Assembly: GCF_030704305.1 (NCBI RefSeq)
Contig: NZ_CP131935.1
Location: 2,294,001-2,358,000, forward strand
Direction: 5' to 3'
Source: Massilia sp. R2A-15
GTDB taxonomy: Bacteria; Pseudomonadota; Gammaproteobacteria; Burkholderiales; Burkholderiaceae_D
Length of the DNA: 64,000 nucleotides
Shown here: positions 15,045 through 23,498 of the stretch, in pieces
Layout: the number at the start of each line of letters is the position of its first letter
How positions within the stretch are numbered: the stretch's first letter is position 1
The notes under the pieces: model-generated
What the model was told of the DNA's origin: nothing
Databases searched by the model: none
The model's input: only the letters and a program-made list of their open reading frames with translations
Position numbers and translations under genes: made by a program

Positions 15045-16016
15045 ATGGCGATACAGGACGAGGTAGCGGAGAAGCAGAAAGCAATCCAGAGCCGGCAGGA
15101 CCAGAAGGACGCCGCGGCAGGGCCGGAGAAAGAGAGCAAGGCGGCAGTGCAGACCGGATCGGTGACCTATCCGGCGCCGCCGCTGCCGAGCCAGCACCTG
15201 AGCAAGCCGGGCATGGAAGCGCACATGGAGCTCACGCCGATGTTCATGGCCGAGCACTACAAGGGCAGCGGCAAGCTGCAGGGCCAGGTGGCGATCGTCA
15301 CCGGCGGCGACTCCGGCATCGGCCGCGCGGTGGCCGTGCTCTTCGCGCGCGAAGGCGCCGACGTTGCCATCTTCTACCTGAACGAACACGAGGACGCCGC
15401 CGAAACCCAGCGCTACGTCGAGGCCGAGGGCCGCCGCTGCGTGACCGTGTCGGGCGACGTCAAGGACATGGAGTTCTGCCAGGAGGCGGTCGACAAGGTG
15501 GTGGCGGAATGGGGCCGGCTCGATGTGCTGGTCAATAACGCAGCCTTCCAGGAGCACGCCAGTTCGCTGCTCGACCTCACCGAAGAGCGCTTCGACGAGA
15601 CCATGCGCACGAATATCTACGGCTACTTCCACATGGCGAAGGCGGCCCTGCCCTACCTCAAGCGCGGCGCCGCGATCGTCAATACGGGATCGGTGACCGG
15701 CTTGCAGGGCAACGCGCACCTGCTCGACTACTCCACCACCAAGGGCGCGATCCACGCCTTCACGATGTCGCTGGCGGCCAACCTGCTCGACAAGGGCATC
15801 CGCGTCAATGCGGTGGCGCCGGGGCCGGTGTGGACGCCGCTCAATCCGGCCGACCAGGCGCCCGACAAGATCGCCAATTTCGGCGGCGACACCTCGTACC
15901 GCCGGCCGGCGCAGCCGGAAGAGATCTCGCCGGCCTACGTGTTCCTGGCCTCGTCGATCTGCTCGAGCTACATCACCGGCGTCGTGCTGCCGGCCACCGG
16001 CTACGTCGGGGAATAG
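15045..16016 (+). CDS. SDR oxidoreductase with N-terminal extension (YghA type)
   Basis: A 323-residue short-chain dehydrogenase. Cofactor motif TGGDSGIG is at residues 86-93, catalytic Ser lies in GSVTG and Tyr/Lys in YSTTK. The roughly 80-residue N-terminal extension ending in MELTPMFMAEHYKGSGKLQG is typical of the YghA/general-stress-protein-39 branch. ATG 15045 follows GGGAG, and a frame open 22 codons further upstream lacks a site. The stop is nine bases before ku on the same strand, suggesting cotranscription in a stress or stationary-phase context. The substrate is unknown. Confidence 0.88.
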   Translation: MAIQDEVAEKQKAIQSRQDQKDAAAGPEKESKAAVQTGSVTYPAPPLPSQHLSKPGMEAHMELTPMFMAEHYKGSGKLQGQVAIVTGGDSGIGRAVAVLFAREGADVAIFYLNEHEDAAETQRYVEAEGRRCVTVSGDVKDMEFCQEAVDKVVAEWGRLDVLVNNAAFQEHASSLLDLTEERFDETMRTNIYGYFHMAKAALPYLKRGAAIVNTGSVTGLQGNAHLLDYSTTKGAIHAFTMSLAANLLDKGIRVNAVAPGPVWTPLNPADQAPDKIANFGGDTSYRRPAQPEEISPAYVFLASSICSSYITGVVLPATGYVGE

Positions 16017-16025
16017 GAGAACTTC

Positions 16026-17060
16026 ATGGCGCGCAGCCTGTGGAAGGGAGCGATCAGCTTCGGCCTGGTGCACATCCCGGTGGAGATGTACCCGGCCGTG
16101 AGCGAACATTCGCTCGACCTGACCATGCTGGACCGGCGCGACTTTTCGCCGGTGGGCTTCAAGCGCTACAACAAGGGAAACAACAAGGAAGTGACCTGGG
16201 ACGACATCGTCAAGGGCTATGAGTACACCTCCGGCGAATACGTGGTTCTGTCTGACGAAGACCTGCGGCGCGCCAACCCGGAAGCGACCGGCACGATCGA
16301 CATCCTCGCCTTCGTCGATGCCGACCAGGTGCCGCTGCTGTACTACGAGCAGCCCTACTACCTCGCGCCCGGCAAGGGAGGCGACAAGGTGTACGCGCTG
16401 CTGCGCGAGACGCTGCGCAAGGCCGGCAAGATCGGCATCGCCACGGTGGTCATCCGCGTCAAGCAGCACCTGGCCGCGCTGGTGTGCGTGGACGACACCA
16501 TCGTGCTCAACACCCTGCGCTTCGCCGACGAGATCCGCGCCACCGACGAACTGAAAATCCCGACCAAGAGCGCCAAGACGGCGGCGGTGACGGACAAGGA
16601 ACTGAAGATGGCGATGGCGCTGGTCGAAGGCATGAGCGAAGACTGGAAGCCGGAGCAGTATCACGACACCTATCGCGAAGACGTCATGGCACTGGTGGAG
16701 AAGAAGATCAAGGCGAAGGAAACCAAGACCATCACTATGCCGGGCAAAGAAAGCGCGCGGCCGGCGTCGAGCAATGTGGTGGACCTGGTCGCGCTGCTCC
16801 AGCAAAGTATCGGCAAGAAGCCCGGCAAGGCGGCTGCCGCGGAGGCGGAAGCGGAGGACGACGACGAGCCGCCACCACCGCGCAAGTCGCGCAAGCCGTC
16901 TGCGGCCAACGACGAGGAGGAGGCGCCGGCCGCGAAGCCGCGCAAAGTGGCGAGCAAGACGACCGAGCGCGTGGCGGCCAGCGCCAAGCCGAAGAAGGCA
17001 GCGGCGAAGGCGGCGCCGGCCAAGACCCACGCGCCGGCGCGCCGCAAATCGGCGGCTTGA
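16026..17060 (+). CDS. ku: Bacterial Ku, non-homologous end-joining protein
   Basis: A 344-residue DNA-end-binding protein. MARSLWKGAISFGLVHIPVE is the standard bacterial Ku opening, and the core (residues about 5-255, including ALVCVDDTIVLNTLRFADEI and KSAKTAAVTDKELKMA) forms the homodimeric ring. The last 80 residues are a low-complexity tail: first acidic and Pro-rich, then rich in Lys, Ala and Arg (KPKKAAAKAAPAK). Basic tails of this kind are known in some Ku proteins to promote DNA binding or translocation. The usual partner LigD is not in the window. The small membrane protein downstream starts five bases after the stop. Confidence 0.93.
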   Translation: MARSLWKGAISFGLVHIPVEMYPAVSEHSLDLTMLDRRDFSPVGFKRYNKGNNKEVTWDDIVKGYEYTSGEYVVLSDEDLRRANPEATGTIDILAFVDADQVPLLYYEQPYYLAPGKGGDKVYALLRETLRKAGKIGIATVVIRVKQHLAALVCVDDTIVLNTLRFADEIRATDELKIPTKSAKTAAVTDKELKMAMALVEGMSEDWKPEQYHDTYREDVMALVEKKIKAKETKTITMPGKESARPASSNVVDLVALLQQSIGKKPGKAAAAEAEAEDDDEPPPPRKSRKPSAANDEEEAPAAKPRKVASKTTERVAASAKPKKAAAKAAPAKTHAPARRKSAA

Positions 17061-17065
17061 GCGGC

Positions 17066-17296
17066 ATGCCCAATTGGATCGACTATCTGCAGTGGCCGGC
17101 CATGGCCGTCACGCTGTACGCCGCCTACCTCGTTGGATCGAAGCGCACCGACCGCCGCATCTTCGGCTTTTCCATGTTCGTGCTCAGCAACGTGCTGTGG
17201 ATCGTGTGGGGCTGGCACGACGAAGCGTGGGCGTTGATCGCACTACAAGTGGGCCTGTTCGCAATGAACGTGCGCGGCATCGTCAAGAACGAGTAG
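17066..17296 (+). CDS. Small membrane protein downstream of ku
   Basis: A 76-residue protein with three hydrophobic segments (about residues 10-26, 34-50 and 53-70). It is aromatic-rich (WIDYLQWPAMAVTLYAAYLV; VLWIVWGWHDEAWALIALQV). The ATG at 17066 lies five bases after the ku stop in a different frame, so it is likely the third gene of the SDR-ku operon. I know of similar short uncharacterised membrane proteins in Burkholderiales but no function. A longer open frame upstream merely overlaps ku and is not real. Confidence 0.7.
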   Translation: MPNWIDYLQWPAMAVTLYAAYLVGSKRTDRRIFGFSMFVLSNVLWIVWGWHDEAWALIALQVGLFAMNVRGIVKNE

Positions 17297-17307
17297 TCGC
17301 CGATTGT

Positions 17308-17395
17308 CGTCGTACCTGCGCAGGCAGGTACCCATGCTGAGCGAAACAGCGAGGTACTCTATTCAGCATAGGTTCCTGCCTGCGCAGGAACGACG
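17308..17395. repeat. Paired GTCGTACCTGC inverted repeat (family 2), copy 1
   Basis: An 88-base element whose outer ends are inverted repeats (CGTCGTACCTGCGCAGG at the left, its near complement at the right). Each arm folds on itself around GCGC. This is the layout of two REP hairpins in opposite orientation. It fills the gap between converging genes. Related copies are at 27627 and 58031. Confidence 0.85.
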
Positions 17396-17404
17396 TGTTA
17401 TCGG

Positions 17405-18121
17405 CTACTTGATGCGAAAGATCACGTCCACCGAGCGCGACATTTTCATCACTTCGATCATCAGCAGCGCTTCGCGTTCGCGCTCGTTGCGAGCGACGAC
17501 GTTCCGCGCCCGATTCGGCTCGACGCCCGCAAAGCCCATCGCGCGCGATAGGTTCTTCAGGTCGCCCGCCGACACGGCATTCACGGGACCGAGCTTGCGC
17601 CCGAACCCGGCGGCAATGGCCTCAGCCTTTCGCTTCGCCGCCTTGATCGCCTCGCTGGTCAAATCCATCTCGACCTCGTCGCGCTTGCTGGTATCGAAAG
17701 CCGACATGAAGGCGTCCAGGTTCGGCATTGCGATCAGCGGTCCCATCAGCTCGCGCCACTTCGACAGTTCGGTCACCTTGATATGCACGCCGCACTTGAT
17801 GTCGTACAGGACCACGCCAGGCCGCGCCGGATCGGGCTTGCGCATCTCCTTGCGCAGGTCGCGAATCTCGACGTCGGTGTTGGCCAGTGCCAGCTGCGCC
17901 ACCAGCGCGCGGATCTCGGCGATGCGGCCCTCAACCACCTGGCGCGCCGCTTCCGGGTCGCTGTGATACGCCGACACCTCGAAGTCTATCTCGCCGACAT
18001 CAGGCATGACATACGAAAAGCCGCTGCCGCCGACATGGATGAACGGGTAATCGGGCAAATCGGTGGCCGATACGGCCAGAGGCAACAGGAGCGAAGCGAC
18101 GACGATCAATCTTTTCAGCAT
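17405..18121 (-). CDS. SIMPL domain (DUF541, Omp28/BP26-like) periplasmic protein
   Basis: A 238-residue protein with a signal peptide (MLKRLIVVASLLLPLAVSA, cleavage near residue 19). The mature part has the DUF541 pattern: IHVGGSGFSYVMPD..EIDFEVSA near the N-terminus, repeated alpha/beta segments with KRKAEAIAAGFGRKLGPVNAVS, then a C-terminal beta strand. Family members form ring-shaped oligomers in the periplasm and have been tied to oxidative-stress tolerance and immunogenicity; the exact activity is unclear. It lies 33 bases downstream of the MacB-type permease gene on the same strand and could be its operon partner. Confidence 0.82.
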   Translation of the reverse strand: MLKRLIVVASLLLPLAVSATDLPDYPFIHVGGSGFSYVMPDVGEIDFEVSAYHSDPEAARQVVEGRIAEIRALVAQLALANTDVEIRDLRKEMRKPDPARPGVVLYDIKCGVHIKVTELSKWRELMGPLIAMPNLDAFMSAFDTSKRDEVEMDLTSEAIKAAKRKAEAIAAGFGRKLGPVNAVSAGDLKNLSRAMGFAGVEPNRARNVVARNEREREALLMIEVMKMSRSVDVIFRIK

Positions 18122-18154
18122 GGGTTCTCCGTAATGGTCCTTCGTGGTGTGAAA

Positions 18155-20542
18155 TCAGTTATCGCGCAGCGCCAGCGCCGGGGACATGCGCGCGGCCGCC
18201 AGAGTGTGGCGCGCCGTCGCGCACAGCGCCACGACGGCGACGCAGGCCAATGCGTACACCAGCGGCCAGCCGCCCATCGGCGCGCGCTCGACGAAGCCGG
18301 CCAGGTAGCGCGCCGTGGCCAGCCATGCAACCGGCAGTCCGGCCAGCGCGCCGGCCCCGATCAGCCATGCGAACTCGCGCGCGATCAGGCGGCCCACGTC
18401 GGCGGCTCTTGCGCCATGCAGCTTGCGCAGCACGATCTCGCGCGCCCGTCGCTTCACGCTGTACGCCGACAGCACGTAGATGCCGAACGACGCCAGCGCG
18501 GTGGCTACCACGCTGGCGGCGGTGAGTATCCGGGCCAGCCGCGCATCTTCGCTGTAGGTGGCGGTAAACACGGACTGCGCCGATTCGATATCCGGCACGT
18601 CGTTCGGGAAATGACGCGCCCATAGCGCTTCGACCAGCGGTCTGGCCGCGGCGACACTGCCTTCGACGCGCGCCGTCAGCACCGTCTGATCCGGCCCGAT
18701 CCGGTACACCATCGGCTGTGGCGCCTGGCGCAGGCTCTGGTAGCGCAGGTCGGGAACGATGCCGACGATGCGCAGCGTGTCGTTGAACATCTGGCCGACC
18801 GCAGCTTCGGGGGAGGCGAATCCCAGCGCCTTCGCGGCGATCGCATTGATCACGACCGACGTGCTTTGCATCCCGTCCTGCGCCGGGCCGAGCACCCTTC
18901 CCGCCAGGGCGCCGATGCGATACACGCCGAAGAACTCGGGGCTGACGATCCTGGCCTCCACCGGCACCGTTTCCCTGCCCGGACGGTTGACGATATAGGT
19001 GATCTTGTTGCCGTCGCGTCCGACCGCATCCGACATCCCCGCCACCCCGCTCACGCCCGGCACGCGCGTCAGCGCATCCCTGAACGCGCGGGCACCGGGA
19101 GAGTCCAACTTGCCGGGAATCGCCACCACCAGCATCGACGCGGCATCGAAGCCGGGATCGGCGTGGCTCGCGTACCGGGTCTGCCAGCTTACCGCCAGGG
19201 TGATCGCGATCAGGGCGATCGCGGCGGCAAACTGGAACGCCGACAGCACGCGCCGCACCGCCATCCCGTGCCGCGTTTCGCTGCTGCCGCGGCCCTGAAG
19301 CGCACCGCCGGCGGCCTGTCCCAGCGCCAGCGAGGCCGGATAGACAGCGGACACAATGCCGACCACCGCGCCGAGCGCGAGCATCGTGGCGCAGGCTGCG
19401 ACGGAAAACATGCCTTCCAGCGGCCGGTCCACCAGCGTTGCGAATACGGGCGTGGCGAGCCAGGCGAAGAACAGCCCGCACAGCGTCGCCAGCATCGACA
19501 CCACCAGCGATTCGGCCACGAACTGCGCGGCAAGCCGCGGTCCGCTGGCACCGATCACTTTGCGAATGCCGATTTCGCGCTGGCGCCCGAGCGTACGCAC
19601 CGTGGCCAGGTTGATGTAGTTGGCGCTGGCGAGCACCAGGATCAGTACCGCTAGCGCGGCGAGGCCCGAAACCCCGGACTTGCTGCCGTATTTGGCGCCC
19701 GAGCGGCCCGATAGCAGGTCCGGATCGAAATACATGTCGGACAGCCGCGTCATGCCGATATCGGTCAGGTGGCCGGCGGGCGCGCTGCTACCCATGCGCG
19801 CCTTGAACGGCGCGTCGATCTCGCGCGCCACGGCATCCTGCATCAGTGCGGCAAGGCCACGCTCATCGACGCCCGGCGCCGTCTTCACGTACACGGCGGC
19901 GCTCTTGCGCCACTGCGGCCCGCTCTGGGCCGGCGCCGCGTCCCAGCTGTGCGCGCCAACGCCGACCAGCGCGTCGATGCTGACAGTGGTATTCGCAGGC
20001 AGATCCCGCACGATCGCCCTCACCTCGAACGTCGCGCCGTCGATCTGCAGGCGCTGCCCGATCGCGTGCGTATCGCCAAACAGCTGGCGCGCCCGCGACT
20101 CGCTCAGGACCAGCGCATCGGGCCGCGCCAGCGCCGCGGCGGCATCGCCTTCGACCGCCCCGATGCCGAAGAAATCGATGAAATTGGCGTCCGCCACCTG
20201 CAGCGGAAACGGCACCACCCTCGACCCGATGCGCGCGGCCAGGTCGAACGATTTTGCCGAAGTGGCGGTGATGTTCGGACCGGATGCCACTGCGAGATCG
20301 CGCAGCGCCAGGGGCGCCATCGTGCGCCAGTCGGGACGAGGCAGCAGGTTGCGCCTCTCCTTGACGACAAAAATGCGGTCGCTGGCGGGGATTGCGGCAT
20401 TGTAGGTGAAGCTGTAGCGCACGAAGCCAAGCAGCAGGAAGCACACCGCGAAGCCGACGGCCAGGCCGAACACCACCGCGGCCGAATAACCGGGCTCCTT
20501 CAGCAGCAGGCGCCAGCCGATACGAAAGTCACGCACATTCAT
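18155..20542 (-). CDS. MacB/FtsX-type ABC transporter permease
   Basis: A 795-residue protein with eight predicted membrane helices in two FtsX-type blocks: one near residues 20-45 plus about 285-400, and one near 430-455 plus about 670-790. Large periplasmic MacB_PCD domains lie after each first helix. RTLGRQREIGIRKVIGAS and KRRAREIVLRKLHGAR are the two conserved cytoplasmic coupling segments. Such permeases transmit mechanical force for efflux or lipoprotein release and need an ATPase subunit, which is not adjacent. The start is 20 bases from a perfect TAGACA-N4-TGTCTA palindrome in the promoter shared with the BlaI-type repressor, so it is likely controlled by that repressor. Confidence 0.85.
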   Translation of the reverse strand: MNVRDFRIGWRLLLKEPGYSAAVVFGLAVGFAVCFLLLGFVRYSFTYNAAIPASDRIFVVKERRNLLPRPDWRTMAPLALRDLAVASGPNITATSAKSFDLAARIGSRVVPFPLQVADANFIDFFGIGAVEGDAAAALARPDALVLSESRARQLFGDTHAIGQRLQIDGATFEVRAIVRDLPANTTVSIDALVGVGAHSWDAAPAQSGPQWRKSAAVYVKTAPGVDERGLAALMQDAVAREIDAPFKARMGSSAPAGHLTDIGMTRLSDMYFDPDLLSGRSGAKYGSKSGVSGLAALAVLILVLASANYINLATVRTLGRQREIGIRKVIGASGPRLAAQFVAESLVVSMLATLCGLFFAWLATPVFATLVDRPLEGMFSVAACATMLALGAVVGIVSAVYPASLALGQAAGGALQGRGSSETRHGMAVRRVLSAFQFAAAIALIAITLAVSWQTRYASHADPGFDAASMLVVAIPGKLDSPGARAFRDALTRVPGVSGVAGMSDAVGRDGNKITYIVNRPGRETVPVEARIVSPEFFGVYRIGALAGRVLGPAQDGMQSTSVVINAIAAKALGFASPEAAVGQMFNDTLRIVGIVPDLRYQSLRQAPQPMVYRIGPDQTVLTARVEGSVAAARPLVEALWARHFPNDVPDIESAQSVFTATYSEDARLARILTAASVVATALASFGIYVLSAYSVKRRAREIVLRKLHGARAADVGRLIAREFAWLIGAGALAGLPVAWLATARYLAGFVERAPMGGWPLVYALACVAVVALCATARHTLAAARMSPALALRDN

Positions 20543-20561
20543 CCCGCCCCCAAGATCGATG

Positions 20562-20577
20562 TAGACAATGCTGTCTA
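20562..20577. promoter_or_regulatory. BlaI-type operator 1 (permease-proximal)
   Basis: A perfect palindrome TAGACA-ATGC-TGTCTA. The same 6-4-6 half-sites recur at 20630-20645. It ends 20 bases from the permease start codon, placed to block its transcription or translation initiation. Penicillinase-type repressors bind short dyads of this kind as dimers. Confidence 0.7.
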
Positions 20578-20629
20578 TGCTATGCGTGAACTACTACCAG
20601 CACAAGTTATTTGAACGAAAATATTTTAT

Positions 20630-20645
20630 TAGACACGATTGTCTA
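20630..20645. promoter_or_regulatory. BlaI-type operator 2 (repressor-proximal)
   Basis: A perfect palindrome TAGACA-CGAT-TGTCTA, 40 bases before the repressor ATG. Its centre is 68 bases from the centre of operator 1. The AT-rich stretch just left of it (TTGAACGAAAATATTTTATT) is the probable core promoter of the rightward operon. Confidence 0.72.
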
Positions 20646-20684
20646 TTCGCGCTAAGCTGCCTTCAATTCCCGGAGGATCGCACC

Positions 20685-21065
20685 ATGAGCACACCGAACA
20701 TCCCCAAACCGACGGCGGCCGAGCTGGACCTGCTTCGCACCCTGTGGCCGCTGGGCTCCGCCAGCGCCAGGCAGGTGCATGAAGAAATCCAGAAGGAGCG
20801 CCCGGACGTGACCTACGCCACCGTGCTGCGCCTGATGCAGATCATGCACACCAAGGGCCTGCTGATCCGCGACGAAAGCCAGCGTTCGCACGTGTATGCC
20901 CCCGCGCAGGCGCAGGACGCGCTGCAGACCAACCTGCTGAAAGACCTGATGCAGAAGGCGTTTTCCGGATCGGCCAAGGCGCTGGTGATGGCTGCGCTGC
21001 GCAGCGGAATCTCGAAAAAGGAGCGCGAGGAGATCGAGAAGATGCTGAAAGAGGACAAGAAATGA
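20685..21065 (+). CDS. BlaI/MecI/CopY-family transcriptional repressor
   Basis: A 126-residue winged-helix protein. PTAAELDLLRTLWPLGSASARQVHEEI and DVTYATVLRLMQIMHTKGLL are the family's helix-turn-helix and recognition helix, and RSHVYAPA is the wing. The C-terminal half (LLKDLMQKAFSGSAKALVMAAL) is the dimerisation and protease-sensitive region. ATG 20685 follows CGGAGGATCG; the frame is open further upstream through the operators, which are not coding. Repressors of this family are cleaved when a membrane M56 peptidase senses a signal, and such a peptidase is encoded next with an ATGA overlap. Confidence 0.92.
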   Translation: MSTPNIPKPTAAELDLLRTLWPLGSASARQVHEEIQKERPDVTYATVLRLMQIMHTKGLLIRDESQRSHVYAPAQAQDALQTNLLKDLMQKAFSGSAKALVMAALRSGISKKEREEIEKMLKEDKK

Positions 21066-22327
21066 GCCTGTCCGCCACCTCTCTGGTCAGCGGCATCGGC
21101 TGGACGCTGCTCCATTTCATCTGGCAGGGCGCGCTGATCGGCTGCGCCACGGCGATTGCGATGATTGCCCTGCGCGGCGCGCGGCCGCAGCGGCGCTACG
21201 CCGTCGCCTGCGGCGCCCTTCTGCTGTGCGTGGCCTGGCCGGCCATCGAGCTGGCGTCGCGCCTGTCCGGCCCCGGTGCGGCAGGTAACGCCGCCCACTT
21301 CGCCATGCAAACGGTATCGAGTTCGCACGCGGCCGACGCCGGCGCGCTCACATGGCTGCAGGCGAAGCTGGAATGGATCGTCATGGCCTGGGCTGCCTGC
21401 GCCTGCGCGCTGACCCTGCGCATGGGCATGGGACTGTGGTGGATCGGCCGCCTGGCGAATCGCGACCGCGCCGATCACCACTGGCAGGCGCGCGTGTCTG
21501 CGATGGCGAACCAGTTCGGCATCACGCGCGAGGTGCGCATGCGCGTGATCGACAAGCTGGCCAGCCCGATCACCGCCGGCTGGTGGCGCCCTGTTGTGAT
21601 GGTTCCCGCCAGCCTGCTCACCGGCATGCCGCCCGACCTGCTCGAAGCGCTGCTGGCGCACGAGATGGGGCACATCCAGCGCTTCGATTACCTGGTCAAC
21701 CTCGGGCAGAACGTGGTGGAGACGCTGCTGTTCTACCACCCCGCCGTGTGGTGGATTTCCGGCCGCATCCGCGCCGAGCGCGAACAGATCGCCGACGACC
21801 TGGCGGCCGCCCATCTGGGCGATGCGCGCCGCGTGGCCCTGGCCCTGTCGGAACTGGAGAAGATGCAGTTCGCGGGACAGCACCTGGCGATGGCCGCGAA
21901 TGGCGGCGAACTGGTGGAACGCATCCGGCGCCTGGTGCGGCCGGACGCACAGGCCCTGAACTGGAAAGCGGCGGTGGCGATGTGCGCGATGGCCGCGGCG
22001 TGCCTTGCGGCGGCGCTGCATGTGCCGGCCCAGGCCAGGACGCAACACGTGAGGACACCCGCCCTCGCCGATTTCACTACCTGCGCCAAGCCACTGTGGC
22101 CGAAACAGTCGCTGCGTGACGAGAACACGGGCACCGTCACGCTCTCCTTCCTCATCGATGCGCAAGGCGGCGTGGCCGATTCGAGGATCCTCAAATCCAG
22201 CGGCTTCCGGCCGCTCGACCGGGCCGCGCGCGTTGGCATCGCGCGTTGCCATTTCAAACCGGCGACCGAAGACGGCGTTCCCGTCCAGGCCTGGATGAAG
22301 ATGCAGTACATCTGGACACTGCATTAG
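21062..22327 (+). CDS. M56 (BlaR1/MecR1-type) metallopeptidase fused to a TonB C-terminal domain
   Basis: A 421-residue inner-membrane protein. Hydrophobic segments at about 10-35, 45-62 and 105-128 precede the zinc motif HEMGH (residues 200-204) and the downstream EREQIADD (239-246). A further membrane helix lies at about 305-322. In BlaR1 a penicillin-binding sensor would follow; here instead there is a roughly 85-residue TonB-C domain (TTCAKPLWPKQSL ... GTVTLSFLIDAQGGVADSRI ... KMQYIWTLH). The likely role is signal-dependent cleavage of the neighbouring repressor, with the TonB-like domain sensing something in the periplasm. The inducer is not known. Confidence 0.88.
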   Translation: MSLSATSLVSGIGWTLLHFIWQGALIGCATAIAMIALRGARPQRRYAVACGALLLCVAWPAIELASRLSGPGAAGNAAHFAMQTVSSSHAADAGALTWLQAKLEWIVMAWAACACALTLRMGMGLWWIGRLANRDRADHHWQARVSAMANQFGITREVRMRVIDKLASPITAGWWRPVVMVPASLLTGMPPDLLEALLAHEMGHIQRFDYLVNLGQNVVETLLFYHPAVWWISGRIRAEREQIADDLAAAHLGDARRVALALSELEKMQFAGQHLAMAANGGELVERIRRLVRPDAQALNWKAAVAMCAMAAACLAAALHVPAQARTQHVRTPALADFTTCAKPLWPKQSLRDENTGTVTLSFLIDAQGGVADSRILKSSGFRPLDRAARVGIARCHFKPATEDGVPVQAWMKMQYIWTLH

Positions 22328-22353
22328 GAAACCACCACAACAAAGGAGAACCG

Positions 22354-22734
22354 ATGTCACGTTTCGAAGGATTCAATCGCGCCGGCATGCTTGGATTGGC
22401 CGCATTGCTGGCCGCGGGCTGCGCCCAAATGCCGGAAGCCCCGAAGGCGCCGGACGTGCGCACCAAGGCGGTCGCCGACTTTAACACCTGCGCCAAGCCG
22501 GTCTATCCGCAGGAGGCGCGCCGTTTCGAACAGACGGGGACGGTGATGCTGTCGTTCCTGATCGGCACCGACGGCAAGGTGGCCGATTCGAAGATTTTGA
22601 AGTCGAGCGGATTCCGCTCGCTGGACCAGGCCGCGGTGGTGGGCATCTCGAAGTGTCAATTCAAGCCGGCGACCCTGAACGGCGTGCCGGAACAGGCGTG
22701 GATGCAAATGCAGTACGTCTGGACGCTGCAATAG
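22354..22734 (+). CDS. Lipoprotein with TonB C-terminal domain
   Basis: A 126-residue protein with a type II signal peptide; the lipobox LLAAGC puts the lipidated Cys at about residue 23. The remainder is a TonB-C domain nearly identical in layout to the last 85 residues of the preceding M56 protein (both have ADF-TTC/NTC-AKP, GTV-LSFLI, VADS-ILKSSGFR, LD-A, and a WTL-ending). It therefore looks like a duplicated sensor or partner domain set free as a lipoprotein. ATG 22354 follows AAAGGAGAA. It lies 26 bases after the M56 gene and completes the repressor operon. Confidence 0.85.
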   Translation: MSRFEGFNRAGMLGLAALLAAGCAQMPEAPKAPDVRTKAVADFNTCAKPVYPQEARRFEQTGTVMLSFLIGTDGKVADSKILKSSGFRSLDQAAVVGISKCQFKPATLNGVPEQAWMQMQYVWTLQ

Positions 22735-22741
22735 CAGTGCT

Positions 22742-22767
22742 GTCGCTCCTGCGCAGGCAGGAATGAC
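22742..22767. repeat. Half copy of the family 2 repeat
   Basis: GTCGCTCCTGCGCAGGCAGG resembles one arm of the paired family 2 elements, with its inner CCTGCGCAGG palindrome, but the second arm is missing. It sits between the lipoprotein stop and a family 1 palindrome. Confidence 0.55.
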
Positions 22768-22780
22768 GCCAATGAAAAAT

Positions 22781-22806
22781 GGGGCGTGGTCCCGCGGACC
22801 CGCCCC
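22781..22806. repeat. Family 1 palindromic repeat variant, terminator-like
   Basis: GGGGCG and GGTCC with their complements around CGC form a hairpin flanked by AAAAAT on the left and ATCTTTTTTT on the right, between converging genes. The compensating change in both arms (GGGGCG with CGCCCC in place of GGGGTC with GACCCC) shows that the pairing itself is conserved. Confidence 0.78.
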
Positions 22807-22826
22807 ATCTTTTTTTACAGCCAGAT

Positions 22827-23477
22827 TCAGACCGCCGAAACGTCGATCTCCGCCTCGGTCGCCTCGACCACCTGCTGCTTGGTCACGCCAGGCGCCAGTT
22901 CCACCAGCTTCAATCCCTTGTCCGACACTTCGATCACGCCCAGGTCGGTGATGATCAGGTCGACCACGCGCACGCCGGTCAGAGGCAGGTTGCAGTGCTT
23001 GAGGATCTTGTGCGAGGTGCTGCCGTCCTTGGCGGTGGCGACGTGCTCCATCACCACGACCACGCGCTTGACGCCGGCCACCAGGTCCATCGCGCCGCCC
23101 ATGCCCTTGACCATTTTCCCCGGAATCATCCAGTTGGCCAGGTCGCCGTATTGCGACACCTGCATCGCGCCGAGGATCGCCAGGTTGATCTTTCCGCCGC
23201 GGATCATGCCGAACGAATCGGCGGAGCTGAAGTAGGCCGCGCCCGGCAGCTCCGTCACGGTCTGCTTGCCGGCGTTGATGACGTCGGCGTCCACTTCGTC
23301 TTCGGTCGGGAACGGGCCGATGCCCAGCAGGCCGTTCTCCGACTGCAGGTACACCTCGATATCGTTCGGCACATAGTTCGCCACCAGGGTCGGCAGGCCG
23401 ATGCCCAGGTTCACATAGAAACCGTCTTGCAGTTCCTTCGCTGCGCGCGCAGCCATTTCATCACGAGTCCAAGCCAT
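22827..23477 (-). CDS. scoB: 3-oxoacid CoA-transferase subunit B
   Basis: A 216-residue cytoplasmic subunit. The catalytic Glu47 lies in the signature [11 protein letters not shown], which forms the enzyme-CoA thioester. [13 protein letters not shown] and [15 protein letters not shown] are further family landmarks. With subunit A it transfers CoA from succinyl-CoA to acetoacetate or a related 3-oxoacid, in ketone body or branched-chain acid breakdown. It lies 21 bases after subunit A on the same strand. Confidence 0.92.
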   Translation of the reverse strand: MAWTRDEMAARAAKELQDGFYVNLGIGLPTLVANYVPNDIEVYLQSENGLLGIGPFPTEDEVDADVINAGKQTVTELPGAAYFSSADSFGMIRGGKINLAILGAMQVSQYGDLANWMIPGKMVKGMGGAMDLVAGVKRVVVVMEHVATAKDGSTSHKILKHCNLPLTGVRVVDLIITDLGVIEVSDKGLKLVELAPGVTKQQVVEATEAEIDVSAV

Positions 23478-23498
23478 TGTAGTCTCCGAATTCTGTTC

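Noticed and set aside
15018..17030. 670-codon frame opposite the SDR and ku genes
   Set aside because: It spans two real genes and their spacer and has a His/Arg/Leu-rich composition with no domain.
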